A stretch of 64,000 bases of DNA from Antedon mediterranea. Lineage: Eukaryota > Echinodermata > Crinoidea > Comatulida > Antedonidae. Location: NCBI RefSeq assembly GCF_964355755.1, contig NC_092673.1:34543648-34607647 (forward strand), in the 5' to 3' direction. The notes under the pieces are model-generated. The model was not told where the DNA came from, ran no database searches, and saw nothing but the letters and a program-made list of their open reading frames with translations. Below are positions 1 to 14,743 of this stretch, in pieces (position 1 is the stretch's first letter; each line of letters starts with the position of its first letter). The translations under genes were made by a program, and so were the position numbers.

Positions 1-909
<909 letters not shown>

Positions 910-1029
910 TAATTTCCAAAGTATATTGTAAAAATCAGAGACATTTAGTACAGTAACTATACTGTGCATTATTATATCAATGTGTGTATAATGATTTTAG
1001 AGTAATTTAAGTTTATTTGTTATTGATAG

Positions 1030-1766
1030 GTCGTAGTGCAGCTATTGTGGCAAAGGATCAAGAGAATATGCGTGCAGGCTTGATAACGCTGACACCTTCT
1101 ACAACTCCAAAAGAGAATGGTGATAGTATCTCAAAAAGTGCTCCCTCTAGTGGTCGAGGCACACCAGTGCATCAGGCCATGCGAGCTTCACCGCAGCTGT
1201 ACAGTGACACCGACAGCCTTATTTCATTGGATGATTTTGACCTATTAGCTTCTGGTGATGATAATGATTCAGAGACCAGTAGCCTGAATAGCATCAACAT
1301 CTCCAGAGCACTTCTTGCAAAGGCCAACACTTTGGAGTCATTTAGAAGAGGTGGACAACTAAAACTCAGCAATCTTGGTAAATCTAAGAGTCTACCAGAA
1401 AGAACAGCTGGTCTACTTGCAGGTGGCAGTGAAAAAGCATCCAAAGAATCTACTGAAAAAACTGAAGATATCGTCGAAGTTGCAGAAGAAAATGGATACC
1501 ATGAACATTCACAGCTTCTGAAGAGTTTTTCTGAAACTGATGAAGCATCTTTTGAGGAAGATGACAGTATGATTAAACTTGAAGACATCATTGATAACAT
1601 CACAGACAAATTAACAAAAGAACGAATAGATGAAGTGCAATCAAATGGCAGTCCGAAAGCAACAGATCCACTGTTGTCTAAGAATGGTAACAATCAGAAT
1701 AATCAGAAGGATGAAACAGAAGAAGACGACCTTGATTCTTCTGAAAATCTCCAATGCCCAGTGTAA
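1030..1766 (+). CDS. Terminal exon of the same gene; acidic, disordered C-terminal tail
   Basis: The exon follows an acceptor (ttattgatag, ending at 1029) and stays open to TAA at 1764-1766, about 245 residues. Coding bias is clear compared with the flanks. The protein is rich in Ser, Glu, Asp and Lys, with patches such as SDTDSLISLDDFDLL, many potential phosphorylation sites and a final acidic stretch (EEDDLDSSENLQCPV). It looks intrinsically disordered; I see no catalytic motif or membrane segment. An ATG at about 1017 lies inside the intron and is not the true start. Function not recognised. Confidence 0.65.
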
Positions 1767-2070
1767 TATGATTCAATTGTATAACTTATTCTGTTTATAT
1801 CTGGACTTAATTCTGTACACCTTGCAGTGAACACAAATCACATCAAACCTACAGTACATTCAATTATGTAAATGTTTTAAACTGATTAGTACAGTATTTA
1901 TACTGTTGACATTATTATTAAACTCCAACAGAATCAGTTCTGTCAAAACCAATTCTGTTTAACAGTAGTAACACATTTGAGAGTATATTCTGGATATTCT
2001 ATTTATTCAATTCCTCTTCTCAGTGTATCCTAACCAAATGTGTTGCAGTTATTATACAGTATACTTTACT

Positions 2071-2076
2071 AATAAA
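2071..2076 (+). promoter_or_regulatory. Candidate polyadenylation signal (AATAAA)
   Basis: AATAAA lies about 305 bases after the stop codon of the plus-strand terminal exon, in AT-rich DNA that fits a 3' UTR. Other AATAAA-like words occur further on (for example near 2,525), so the choice of this site is tentative. Confidence 0.35.
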
Positions 2077-2099
2077 CTACTACTACTACTATTCAGTTC

Positions 2100-4083
2100 T
2101 ATAGCAATAACTTAATGTACCAAATGCAAGAGAAAAGGGGAATTTACCAAATGCATGTAAATAAAAAGAAAACATTGTGGAGATAAAAAAACTTTTGAAA
2201 ATTTGGTGCTTACAGTATAGAAACTTTGTAAAATTGCTATAAGGTCTACTTCCCTTAGCCTAAAAACTATGTACAGTATTTAAGAAGTTCTGATTATTAA
2301 ACCATATACCATGTAGGTTTTGTACAGAGTGTATCCAATGCCAAGAAATGTACTAACAACAAAATGATAGCTTTCATGATGACACCAAATTATCTGGGAA
2401 GATAATTCATTTACTGTATTTTGTATGTAAATGAACTTAAAATTAAATTTATTTTATATTTATTTTAATAGGGAATACTTGTATTTCTATCGGTGCAATT
2501 AAATTCCAATTAATTTCATTCCAAAATAAACATATCTACATATCTGTATTCTATTTTTAAATGTATATATTATCTATGTTTGTGGTTATTTAAGGTTAAA
2601 TGATAAATATTAACTTATGTTGTATATTTCTCTAAACTGTGAACACAATTTGTAAAAATATATTTATTTCAATTAAAAAATGTATTTAGTTTCAATGAAT
2701 ACCAGAGGATCCACTGAATAATTTCAGATAATTAATTTTAATTCATCATAATTCCATAAAACTGTGCAATACAATATAATAAATTCAATAAATGTTTACA
2801 TATTTATATAATACAATTAACATTCTAACATGTATTTAATTATGTATTATATTTTACTGAATTATGTATTTTAGCTTGCAAGTTCAGGAAATTTAAAGGT
2901 GTACAATAAAACAATAAATTAATAATAATTTTAGTTTGTTTCTGCAGATGACAAAACAAAGAGTAATATGTGTATTGTTTATTAAACTACAAGTTTGATA
3001 AAATAATAGTTAAGTAATTATTAAATTCAAAACTCAGGTTGATAAAAATGAAATGCACTCTAACAATGATCAATTCTTGTGCTTTATTTGTGTACTGTTT
3101 AGAATTTCTGTTGTTACATTAATAACATAATCAAATGGGAAAATATTAAAATTTCCCTTTACAAACATATAAAAAAAACACCAATTTCTCTAAAGTTCTG
3201 TCTACACTATCAAACTAGTTTGACAAAAAAAGTTTGTGCCCAAATATGGCAGTGATATACCCATATATGGGTACATCATTTTTTTTGTGTCACATAAAGT
3301 TTTATAATGTAAAGGATTTATAGTAATATGCCCAGCACATAAATTCAAAACATGGTGAAAATTATGGTAGTACGCCTATGTATACACAGTATTCAAAGCA
3401 TCAAGATTTTTTGTATATAATGCACTAGGCCTAGATAGAAACCTAAGATTTGATAAAATAGTTGTTGTACAGAGAAAGAGTAGTCCTAAAATACTTAAAT
3501 GCAAGTTCTTTTATAGTTCTAAAATAGTATTCATTCCACATGTGAACAACGGAACGCGACTTGGCCTAGGCTAAGAACAGAAACGTTTGTTGTAAGATCA
3601 AGCCTCTGTCAGAGAGGGTCGAGTTGAGTAGCCTACAGGCTACCTGCGTCGAAAAAATAGGACAACTTGGGCCTAGTTTAAATTCACTTTTAAACTAGTT
3701 TATTTAACTAAATCTACTGTTCATATCTACATACCTTTAACAATGCTATTCCAAGATGTGTATTATTAGCCTATATGCCTTCAAAATAATACTTTTAAGT
3801 TTTATTCAAGTTTTTGGCCTAAATCGTTTGATGGTGATTCTCGTTTGATGATCGTAAAGCGGTAAACGTCACTGATTGTCTTGAACCAATGCAGTAATCT
3901 GATTGGTCAAATGTCTTCTAGTAGTGATTCGTTAAGTGAGTAGTCATTTTTGAATGAGGTGGAGTCAGCGCGGAAGCAACACGTTTACTCATGATTTAAT
4001 TAGTGCGATTTGTGCGTATATGTAGAGGCCTAGCTATAGCACGTCACAATCGAAGACGGATTATTTTATGTGAATTAATAACG
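2100..4083. other. Intergenic DNA between two convergent genes
   Basis: This stretch separates the 3' end of the plus-strand gene from the 3' end of the minus-strand prominin gene. It is AT-rich to about 3,180. It then holds a possible mobile-element remnant near 3,195-3,310 and a less AT-rich part (3,540-4,030) with two ATTGG/CCAAT words near 3,883-3,907. I find no exon. Confidence 0.5.
3195..3310. mobile_element. Possible MITE-like remnant with internal palindromes
   Basis: The segment contains the palindromes aaactagttt and cccatatatggg close together, with runs such as gtttgacaaaaaaagtttg. Short non-coding DNA elements of marine invertebrates often look like this. I could not find a convincing matching terminal repeat on the other side, so it may be truncated. 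A search against a repeat library of the host would decide it. Confidence 0.25.
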
Positions 4084-4089
4084 TTTATT
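4084..4089 (-). promoter_or_regulatory. Candidate polyadenylation signal of the prominin-like gene
   Basis: Read on the minus strand this is AATAAA, about 58 bases beyond the stop codon of the terminal exon. Position and strand fit a short 3' UTR. Confidence 0.45.
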
Positions 4090-4146
4090 AAACGCCAAAT
4101 TCGAAATTCAAAGGACAAAACTTGTGCACTGACAGGCCTACATTAC

Positions 4147-4372
4147 TTAGATTGAATATATAGGTGATGTGTTGTTTGTAGTTGAGCAGGTTGACACCAC
4201 TCCAGAGTCCCAAGTTCCTTGGAAGTCATTTGGATTGAAATTGGTGTAAGTTGGTTCAGTATCTGCGATATCCTCCTGAGAACCGATAACAGAGTTTGTC
4301 CAAGACCACGCATCGTTCGACACGTAGGTATTACGCTTTGCCGTATTCCTACTCTGATTATGGCTTTTCAAG
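4147..4372 (-). CDS. PROM: Prominin-like terminal exon (cytoplasmic tail)
   Basis: After an acceptor (tattacag) the exon encodes 74 residues and TAA. It is polar and Ser/Thr/Asn-rich with several Tyr residues (ending SPIYSI), as expected for a prominin cytoplasmic tail. It begins with the third base of a codon, while the previous exon found (6634-6723) ends on a complete codon. At least one exon with length 2 modulo 3 must therefore lie between them. The assignment to prominin rests on position and strand, not on tail similarity. Confidence 0.55.
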
Positions 4373-7300
4373 CTGTAATAAAAATAAAAATAATTTACTT
4401 ATGGATGGGCTGTGACAATGTGAAAATGTGGTGTATTTTTTTAGTGCAATTCGACGACGGTGACAACAATCACGACAAGTGAGGACAATAATGATGACAT
4501 GCCAATGGTGATTATGACTGCACTCAAAAATACATAACTAACATATATCACTGTGATGATCGTGATTATGACAATGATAGCATCGTTTCTGATAGCGATA
4601 AGATAATGATGAATCAATAATGATGATAATGATGATAACGATTATGATATTAACGACTATGCTCATGATAATAAGGATGATAATGATATTAATAACGATA
4701 AAATGATAATCAAGATTAATAGCGATGACGATTTTATGATGGTTATTTGTTGTTGAGACGGCATGAGGATGAAAGTTGAGGATTGTATGACATAAAGAAC
4801 AAGTAGGCATGTCTAACAATGTACATCAAACAAAACACATGATGAAGTGAGATACCACACACCATGGCCTACGTTTCAATCCATATATACAATAATATAA
4901 TAATAAACAAACTATTAAAGATTGCATTTTCTTACCATTGCATTAAATGTATCCAGCTTATACGTTTATAATTTAAAAACCAACATTGTCTGTTTAGTAT
5001 TTATTGTGCTATTACTCCTCATAATGGACAGAAAGAGGGATGGGGCAGCGATACGACACACACACACGTCAGCACTCCTCATAATGGACAGAAAGAGGGG
5101 GTGGGGCAGCGATACGACACACACACACACGTCAGCACTCCTCATAATGGACAGAAAGAGGGGATGGGGCAGCGATACGGCACACACACGTCAGCACTCC
5201 TCATAATGGACAGAAAGAGGGGGTGGGGCAGCAATACGACACACACACACGTCAGCACTCCTCATAATGGACAGAAAGAAGGGGTGGGGCAGCGACACAC
5301 ACACGCATGTCAACACTCCTCATAATGGACAGAAAGAGGGGGTGGGGCAGCGATACGACACACACACACACACGTCAGCACTCCTCATAATGGACAGAAA
5401 GAGGGGGTGGGGCAGTGATACGACACACACACACGTCAGCACTCCTCATAATGGACAGAAAGAGGGGGTGGGGCAGCGATACGACACACAAACACACGTC
5501 AGCACTCCTCATAATGGACAGAAAGAGGGGTGGGGCAGCGATACGACACACACACACGTCAGCACTCTTCATAATGGACAGAAAGAGGGGGTGGGGCAGC
5601 GATACGACACACACACACGTCAGCACTCCTCATAAAGGACAGAAAGATGGGGGTGGGGCAGCGATACGACACACACACGTCAGAACTCCTCATAATGGAC
5701 AGAAAGAGGGGGTGGGGCAGCGATACGACACACACACACCTCAGCACTCCTCATAATGGACAGAAAGAGGGGGTGGGGCAGCGATACGACACACACGCCA
5801 GCAACGTTAGTGGTGAATTCATAAGGGCCAGCAGAGAAATAGGTTTGAGACGTGTTACGAAAACATTAGCCATTTTTTAGCCAATTTTTTTCTGTCTTGA
5901 ATATAAGACAGGGGATAATAGGATTCTATCACATCTACCTCCTTTTAAAAATCAGTTCGCAATTTTAAAAACTAAACTATTAAAATAGTTTTAATTTGTT
6001 TTTAGTGATGTTTTAAAATAATTATAATTCATCATTGTCTACAGTAACCATAGTTACGTACACTATATCTTCATTGTCATTATCAGAGGGCACAGACGAT
6101 GAGCTAGGTGATCTTTTCAGGTATTTCTCGAGTGAGAAACTTAATGTAATGATGGCAACTGACAGAAAACTTAAGGCAGCTATTGACAGCATAAATACAT
6201 TCTGGAATAAAAGGAAAGAAATAAAATAAGCTGGGAGGTTGTGCTAAATCTAACTGTAATAGTTAGTTTTTATACAATGGGTAAGTTTAAGCGGTGCAAA
6301 CTATTCTAATATATAAAAAGTGCATATCCTAACAGTTCAGCCTTTGTAAAATGTGGGTTTGAAAATTCTAAGATGAAGTCCTCCTTGGCTACACCCTCGA
6401 AATCTTAAAAAATAAAAGCTACTCTGATGTAAACAATTAGATATACTTATTAAATCGATTAGGCCTAAATAGTGAAATTGATTCCACTCTGACCATAGAG
6501 GAAGTGGAAGTTCTAGGGCCTGATCAGGCTCAGACATATCTAGCCGAGAGTAAGTTAGTCTCATAGGCATAGTAAATAGCTAAGCCTGAACGGGTTCATA
6601 GTTTCCAATTAATAAAGGCTGCTGGTAACTTACCAATGCACCATGGCAATATTCACAAGGAGCTGCTATGCTTGAATCGTACGCGACGCTGATTGGTTTA
6701 CAGTAACCGACGTCATTTTCCATCTAAAAGAAAACATGAGTTTACATGATTCTGTATGTTGTAGCCCAACACCAGTTATGATTCACGATTTTGAATATGA
6801 GGAGGAGGCCCAGGATTAAATGGTTTGCAGAATGGGTTCTTCATTGCATGGAGGGGCTTTAAAAAAGACTATAAAATACGAATAAGCCTACCTTGTTTCT
6901 TGTAAAGCTCGTATATTCATGTGCATATGACGTCACTCGGCTGGTACACGACTTAAAGGACTAACAATGAAAATATCATTATTAAGTAAAATATATATGA
7001 ATACATTCTAAAGGTCTTGTATTATTCTTATATAAGAAAAAGAACTGATTTGACAAAAATGATCCTAATAAGCGTATAGTACGGCAACATCAAACTTACC
7101 TTTCTGAACGTCGGAGTTGCATCGTTTACTATGTATTTCAGGAGGACATCTAAGTTTTCATACAGCGTTACTGTTGAGTCCTTAAAAGACAACAAGGTTA
7201 CCAACATAATGTGACGATCCCTATTGTTATTACTTGTGTATACGTACGGGTCGTTATGATAGAAAGTTATACCGTTCTCTCTGAGAAAAGTCCGAGTAAA

Positions 7301-10300
7301 AAGCCTTGAGAGAGAAAGTATCATTCCTACCATACATGAATACATGCGACTATACATATTGTGTTACAATTGTCATTCTTACCCCAATAATATCGACATT
7401 TACTTCCAGTTGTTCAATCTCTTGTATTAATCCTTCCTAAAATATTACACAAAAAGAACGAAAGAAAAATTATATATTGAGAGATAAATTACTATTGTCA
7501 GCAATATTAAAAATTATAACTTACTTACATACATACCGAATGTAGTAAAGTATAATTATTTAAGAACCAATTGTATATTATATTACTATTTATGTTAGTG
7601 GGGAGGAAACGTTTTAAATAAATAGAATTCGTAAATGACATACCGGTAATGTTATTAGCTATATGTTGAATAGTTTCCATTATTTATAATGGGTATTATA
7701 TTATATTATAATAAACTATGCTATGTAAACACTTGTTGTACTCGGTTTATTAACATCTTTTTGTTTCAAGCTTTTTTTGTTTTTTTAAGAAAAAAAAACA
7801 TTTGAAAAATTATTTTTTTTCTAGAAAATAAAACGTTTTAAAAAATTACAACAATTATTAAAATTTTATAATAATCTTATATAAAGATTAGGAAGAATTT
7901 AGACCCTATTCAAGTTTTGGGTTTGCTTACTGTCATGAGAAGAACGGGTTGTACGTGATGGCGATCTAAATCATCCAATCTGGTTGCCGTAGACCTTATT
8001 TCTCTGGCTAAATTCTGTAAAAGAAGTGTGTTTAATGCAAAGATAATTATTAATTTTACGTTTTTTAGAAAGGTTTTAAAACATATTTTATTTCGAAACT
8101 ATCGTGATATTTCTAATAAATTTAATTGATTGTTGTGCAGATAGCTTAGAATACGCCTTAAAGCCTTTCAGTTGAGCACCCGCTCTTAATATGCTGTAGC
8201 GTGTGATACTTAAAAAGGTGATATAGGCCTACACAATATCAAAAGGTCAGGCAACACGAATAAAGGACTGTAACTTGTGCGTTCAATAATTAATATCAAT
8301 AACTTCTGTGACCTCATACAAAGGGAGTATTATGTATGAATGTGGTGGTTGTGTTGATGTGTGAGTGCGAGGGGACACACAATACCTTAAATCACATGTT
8401 TTATATTGACTTTGTTGAATCGACTATTATGTATTTTATCCGTTTATTTTATATTGACACTGTTGATTCGTCTATTTGTTATTTAAATACTTTTATATAG
8501 TTTATTTTATATCATTGTTGTTACTTTGGGAGTACGGAACCTGAACTCTTGTTATAGTGATTAGGTTCACTTTTAGGTTCCTGCCTACTCCCTTAGTTTC
8601 TGTGTTTTTGTTTGTTTGTAACTGGTTTTTGGCAATAAATAATAATAATAATAATACTTACTGTATTTCCAGCGGCATCTAGTATATCTGCATCAATTTT
8701 CAATGCACTAATGTATTCCTTCAGCGGTAACGAATGCAACTCTGTTGCCACCTAAATAAAGAATTACAAATGTTTAAACATAATATAAAATTGGTTTCCA
8801 ACTAGAGACAACGGTTTAAAAACTAAATTAAAAACACAACAAACATTTTTTTAAATGTTAAATAGTCTTCCAAATAATACTTGATGAAGTGAATTGAAAT
8901 TGAAATGTAGGCCTATTGCAATGGTAAAAATAAAATACCGATTGAAGTTGATACAAAATTCGATAAACAGGTAGGCCTATAGGAATAGGTATGGGCCTTG
9001 TTGAATATCTCGTATTGGTTCCACTAATTGATACATCTAAAAGCTGAAACTTAAAAGACCACAAACCTCCTGGACAAAAGACATAAGGCCTAAGACCGAT
9101 GGACGTCCTTCTGGCAATTCATCAGGAAGAAACACGTTTGCATCTGTCCTCACGATCTCATCAACTGCACTTTGAACAGCATTCTCAATTATTCTCGTCT
9201 CTTTAAAATACTACATACACAAATTACTTTAGTATATTCCATCTATTTATATATATATATTCTCCTTTTTTTTTTCTTTCAATTATTTTTAACACTTAAC
9301 TAGACTCGTTTCTAGATGACTTGCGATAGTCAGTTAGAATCTGTCTATTGAAAGCTGCAGAATCGAGTGAAATTGAAATTAAATATTGTTTAACATATTT
9401 CTTAAATCACGATATCTTAATAAAATTTATAAATTATATTCATGTAAAAGTGTAAACCTACCTATTTTTTTCTCCTTCTTCAAAAAATATTAAGAAAACT
9501 GTAACTATTGTATTAATAATTATATTACTAAAAATGCTACCTAATTATTTCTCCAATGATAAGACATACCTTCAATGTATTTATATCCGGATAAAGATCG
9601 TGGGTAATTTTCAAATTTATTGCTGTAAAAATATCTTGATTCAAATCACATGCTCTGTGTAAACAGAATTTTGAATAAATACATTTTAAAATTTATGAAA
9701 CAGAAAGTTATATTTTTATTGGCCACTTTATTAGTTTTAGATGCTGGAATGTTGCTTTTATATTCGATTATGTTTTACTAACTGAATAATAGATTTAGCC
9801 GTTGACGCATTGTTAAACTGCAGTATCTCTTTCATTGGTGTTATTCCATCTTTCCAATACTCGGGATTATCGAATACCTGAGAAAGATAAAGACACAATA
9901 GATGGATCAGCAATAGATTATTTAAAATATAGACGAATTTCTTGATTTTGCGTTCCTGATTCAATCAATGTCCTATCAATACGGCCTAAACCTCCTGCTT
10001 ATAGTTACATTACACAATAATTGATCTAAGAACTACATGATGTGTGCGTTCGTAGGTATTTTTAAGTGTACAAAATATAACGGACTCTCTGAATAGATAC
10101 AAGTCAATGATTACATTTTGTAAGCATGCAACGTCATACGCGTCACGTAAGTGAGTTGACCAAGTGACAGTTCGAGATGGTCTGTCTCGCGTCGTGATTG
10201 GTGCAGTTAGGGCCTTTTGCGTCGAAGTGGGACCCAAGATTTTGCGATTGCAATAGGTGCTTAAAATCAGCTCAATCATTGAGTATGAGAAAATAAACAA

Positions 10301-13300
10301 TATGAAAACGAAAAAATAAGACATTTCATTGCCATTTTAGACCTATTGGTTATTCGATACAGTTGAAAGAAAAAAGCGTTTTTTTTGTGTAAATCAACAC
10401 TAAAACTTTTTACGCATTTACCGTGTGTAGAAAAGACAAACTATGTCTGTGGCAAATTTAGATTAACGTGTGTCTCGTCTACAATAAATAATAATAAAAT
10501 CATTTATATGAACAATGTTTGGGAAGACTGGATTAATTGTAGTGGTTTGGTTTCTTTTTTTAAATAACAGTAGGCCTAACTCAAGTGGATTCTAGTATTG
10601 GCTTCTGTGATCATTGACAATAATCCGAACAGGATGCCAAGTAATTCCAAATCATAACTGGATAGTTATTATAGCTATTATTATAATTCATAAACAAATT
10701 AGAAACAATCATTCTATAGACTTCTGTCCTAGACATCACTTATGTTAGAAGGTCAGTTTTTTCGTATACGTATCTGTTTATTTTGTTTTTTTTATTTTAT
10801 TTTATTCAGTTCGTTAATAAATAGTATAAATAAACTAAGCGCTTATCATAAACTGAGCGAAATAATGTAAAATCTAGAGAGGGCACGCAATTTAATATTT
10901 CTGCCTATATTATAGATAACCCTCGAGATTTGTGACATCACCAATATATTGATTTATTGAAATCATGATAGGAATGTTCTATTGGTATATATCTAATACA
11001 CTAAGAAAACCTTATCGAACTAACCTTATCGAATATAGTTGAATCAGAAAACGGCTCACAAATATTGCTTACACTTGCCGAAACAAAAAACAGCAGAGAT
11101 AAAGAAATAAAGAAAATAACAGAAAAGAATACTGTACAGACACCAGTCCTGAAAAGTGGAGTATATATATTAACATTGTAAGCATTATTATTAAAATTGT
11201 AACCATTTTCATTTGTATAAATATGTAGGCCTACTAGTCTCGCCCTCTTACTACTTCAAACCTAGATCTGCTTCAGTTTATAGTTTCAAAATTCTGTTTT
11301 TGTAAAATTAGAACATTATTTGAAAATTATTCATTGATATGTCAAAGGCAATAATCAGGACTAGCGTATAACGTGGTGTAAGAAAGAAAAGCATATTTGG
11401 ATTTCCAAGCATTGTATAATCATAATATCTTTATTTATACTTACGCAACTATGAATTTGCTACCTCTATCTGAGGACTTACTGCGCATGCTCGGTATTGA
11501 TGCTGAATTGTAACCCTTTGCGCCAAGACATACTCCGCTACATCCTAAAACCACCAAGGTGATGACGCATATGAAAATAATTACTGTAACAACAACTCTA
11601 AAAACAGAATTTAATAAAGAAATTGTAACATTTGCATATTACTGTGTACAATCTGAAAATCTACAAAATTATTGCATTATTAATAGTAGCATGTAAAAAT
11701 AATAGATAGAAAATTTATAAATATATTAAAAAATATATGGATAGTAAATAATGATGGTATGTAATTCAGAATTCTGATTGTGATATGTTGATAGTTTACC
11801 TTAGTTTGTTATACATCTCCGCCTGCGGAGACGCATCATCTACTTTGTTAACATATGCCTCCGTGAACGTATTAAGCTTACTACGCGCCTGAAATAAAAT
11901 AAACACTTACATAACATTTTATGTTCATCACCAATAACACTACCGTCAGGTTGGTCGCGCACCTTCATGAACTTTTGTACGCGGTACGCGACCGTCGATT
12001 GTGTTACTTTCTTGACGTCACTGACAACAAACAACGATTTATAGATGAGGTAGTAAGATGTAACTTTTCATCAGTGAGATACAAATAAACAAATAACTTA
12101 CATTTATAATCACATGGGAAAGCTCCGATTCCGTTTTATTTATTATCTCATTCCAATCGTCAATCTCTACCATCATCGCTAAAAATAGAAATAAATGCAC
12201 GGTAATTAAATAAATATATTTGTACAATTCATTTCATTACATTCATCATGTGAACAAAATTTGTTTGTATTTAAAACTTAATTGACGATGTTTAATGTAA
12301 AGTAACACATAGCAGTGACGAATTATAAAGTACATGAGGCATTACCTTTTCTCTCCTCTTTTGTTTTATTATTGACGATACCTTCCATCTCGGACAACAT
12401 TCGGGCTTCCTTCAATAAATATAAAATTAGTACAATTAGGACTACAATTCAACTATTTTTAAACAAATATTTACATGACTTACATTTATAGATTTTTGTC
12501 AGATTGACTATGATAAGTTTTAAACGTTACTGAGTGGTTCTTACCGCGTTTGTAAGCCGTGTGACCAAATCCAACGTTTCGTCGGGAACCAGCATTCCAA
12601 CCAAAATCCCGAAAACTGTTACATCCGGTACCTATATCAATATAATGATTTATAATGTGTATATACCATAGGGTGCTGCATATAATAAAACATATAGGCC
12701 TACGGTAACAATTTAAACAAACAATTATGTAAGAAAATGCATAATTAAAGCTATCTTCACACTTAGCACACATTACGCCCCATTTTTCAAGATTTTTTAT
12801 CCGGCCGGACCACAAATCTGGCCTCAGTGTGAACATATATTTACTCTTAAATTAAACTAAAGTACAAATAGCATTAATAAAATAGGCCTCAGGTATATAT
12901 TACTTACTCATCATATATTACACTCTCTCTTACCTAAACCTCCCACACACACAACCATCAGCTCCGACGCGTTAGATCGTTCACCCTCCCCAAAGTCCGG
13001 ACACAACGCACAAAAAACTTCATTACTTTCCACGGAGTTTTCAATGATTGGTGAATGATCAGTAACTGAGTTATGATAAGCAAATTGTGAACCTCTATTG
13101 GTTTGTGTTACTGGATGTACTATGATGGCCATTGAAAGACTGATTTGTGGACTATGATATATTTTAGTATTACTTGTTTGGACTGTGTTATACTATGTGT
13201 TTACATATTTACTATTATATTTATGTCAACTTCATCACTGCTTACTTGATGCAATAAAGGAAATAAATAATAATAATAATAATAATAATACTTACGCCCG

Positions 13301-14707
13301 TTTCCGTATCTATTGGCACTGACAGTTCCCTGCCATCCGGTATATCCATGCACACTTTGACGTTTTCTTCAATGTGTATCACCTCATACACGCACTCTCT
13401 CTTTAATCGTTGTAAATCTAGCGTTAAGGTTCCGAGTTCGGTGCGCAAGTTGTTGACAACTCGGACTACGTCCTGTATATCCGTGCCTATCCTCACAACT
13501 AACATGTCAACACCCGTCAAAGCCTGGAATATTGCTGTAAGATTAATCAAATATGTCATTATAATGAAGAGGTGGGGATATAAAAGTTTGAAACCCACAC
13601 CTGATCACAAAAGTCAGCATATACGATAGTGTATGCTGTTTATTGTCACTATAGACCTACTGCTTAAAAAGTAAAATTTAACATATGATTAGTTAGTCGC
13701 GTGTATTTTACTGTGAAAGTGATAGATGAATGCTATGTTGTGATAAGAATGTCTGTATTTTTATAATAAGTTGCTGTTACAAAAAAGAAACTCAATAAAT
13801 ATAGGAATAGGAATACATTTAATACATAACCTCATTATTTTCGATCTACTCTAAACCAAGAAAGAGCTATGACCTCAATTCAAACAATATAGTCGACCTC
13901 TCATAGACTAAATTTCATGATCGGTACATTCTATTTCATATATTTAGTTAGGATTAATTAATACAATACATTGCCTGTGACAAAATGGGTGGGTGTACCT
14001 CTTTAAACTAGTTTTCTCGTTCACAATTAACACTAGACAAGGCAACGTATTGTAATACAAACATTTTCAGTTTCATAACGTTTAAACTTTTGAACTCAAT
14101 TGGATATACGGCGGCCGGAAACGGGTTTTAAAGACATTTTCTGATATATCCATTAAGAAATGTCATTTTCACCATACAACTGTATATACTTGTATTTATG
14201 TCACTGGAGGGCAACGAAAAAAGCCGAGACAAAAGAAAGCACACAACTCCAAACTTGATGGAATATGTCATTTATTGAATGACGGAAACGATTAGGAATA
14301 AAACAAATTGGGCAGCCACAACATAATCTGTACATACTTGTATTTAACTCTTTAACAACGTTCACTTCGAAATCTAAGTCAGCTGACACAGGCTGCGTCA
14401 CTTGGCTTCCAATATCTAATAAAAAATAATTTAAATAATCAAAGACAACAATACGATACAATAATAATATTAATAAACATAATAATAAATAAACAAATGA
14501 GAATTGTATTCTCATTTTTAAATGTTTTAATCACGTGAGACTGCATTGTATTGATTTACATATTTAAATGTTTTAATCACGTGAGGCTGCATTGTATTGA
14601 TTTACATATTTAAATGTTTTAATCACGTGAGGCTGCATTGTATTGATTTACATATTTAAATGTTTTAATCACGTGAGACTGCATTGTATTGATTTACATA
14701 TTTAAAT

Positions 14708-14743
<36 letters not shown>

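Noticed and set aside
1172-1693. 173-codon open frame antisense to the terminal exon of the first gene
   Set aside because: It mirrors the Ser/Glu-rich coding exon on the plus strand, whose frame is supported by in-frame splicing from 765-844.
3830-4030. Promoter with CCAAT boxes
   Set aside because: The stretch lies between the 3' ends of two convergent genes and no 5' exon is nearby; two CCAAT words alone do not support a promoter.
4538-4819. Minus-strand Ile-rich open frame that looks like a membrane segment
   Set aside because: It is produced by a GAT/TAA simple repeat, lacks splice sites and does not resemble the fifth prominin span.
4922-4941. Micro-exon KLDTFNAM on the minus strand before a gtaag donor (about 4,940-4,961)
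   Set aside because: Its phase does not fit either the exon at 6634-6723 or the terminal exon, and it has no family similarity.
6035-6229. Plus-strand 64-codon open frame ([16 protein letters not shown]…)
   Set aside because: It lies in a prominin-like intron with no matching neighbours. It might be a fragment of an old transposon, but I recognise no motif and the length is near chance.
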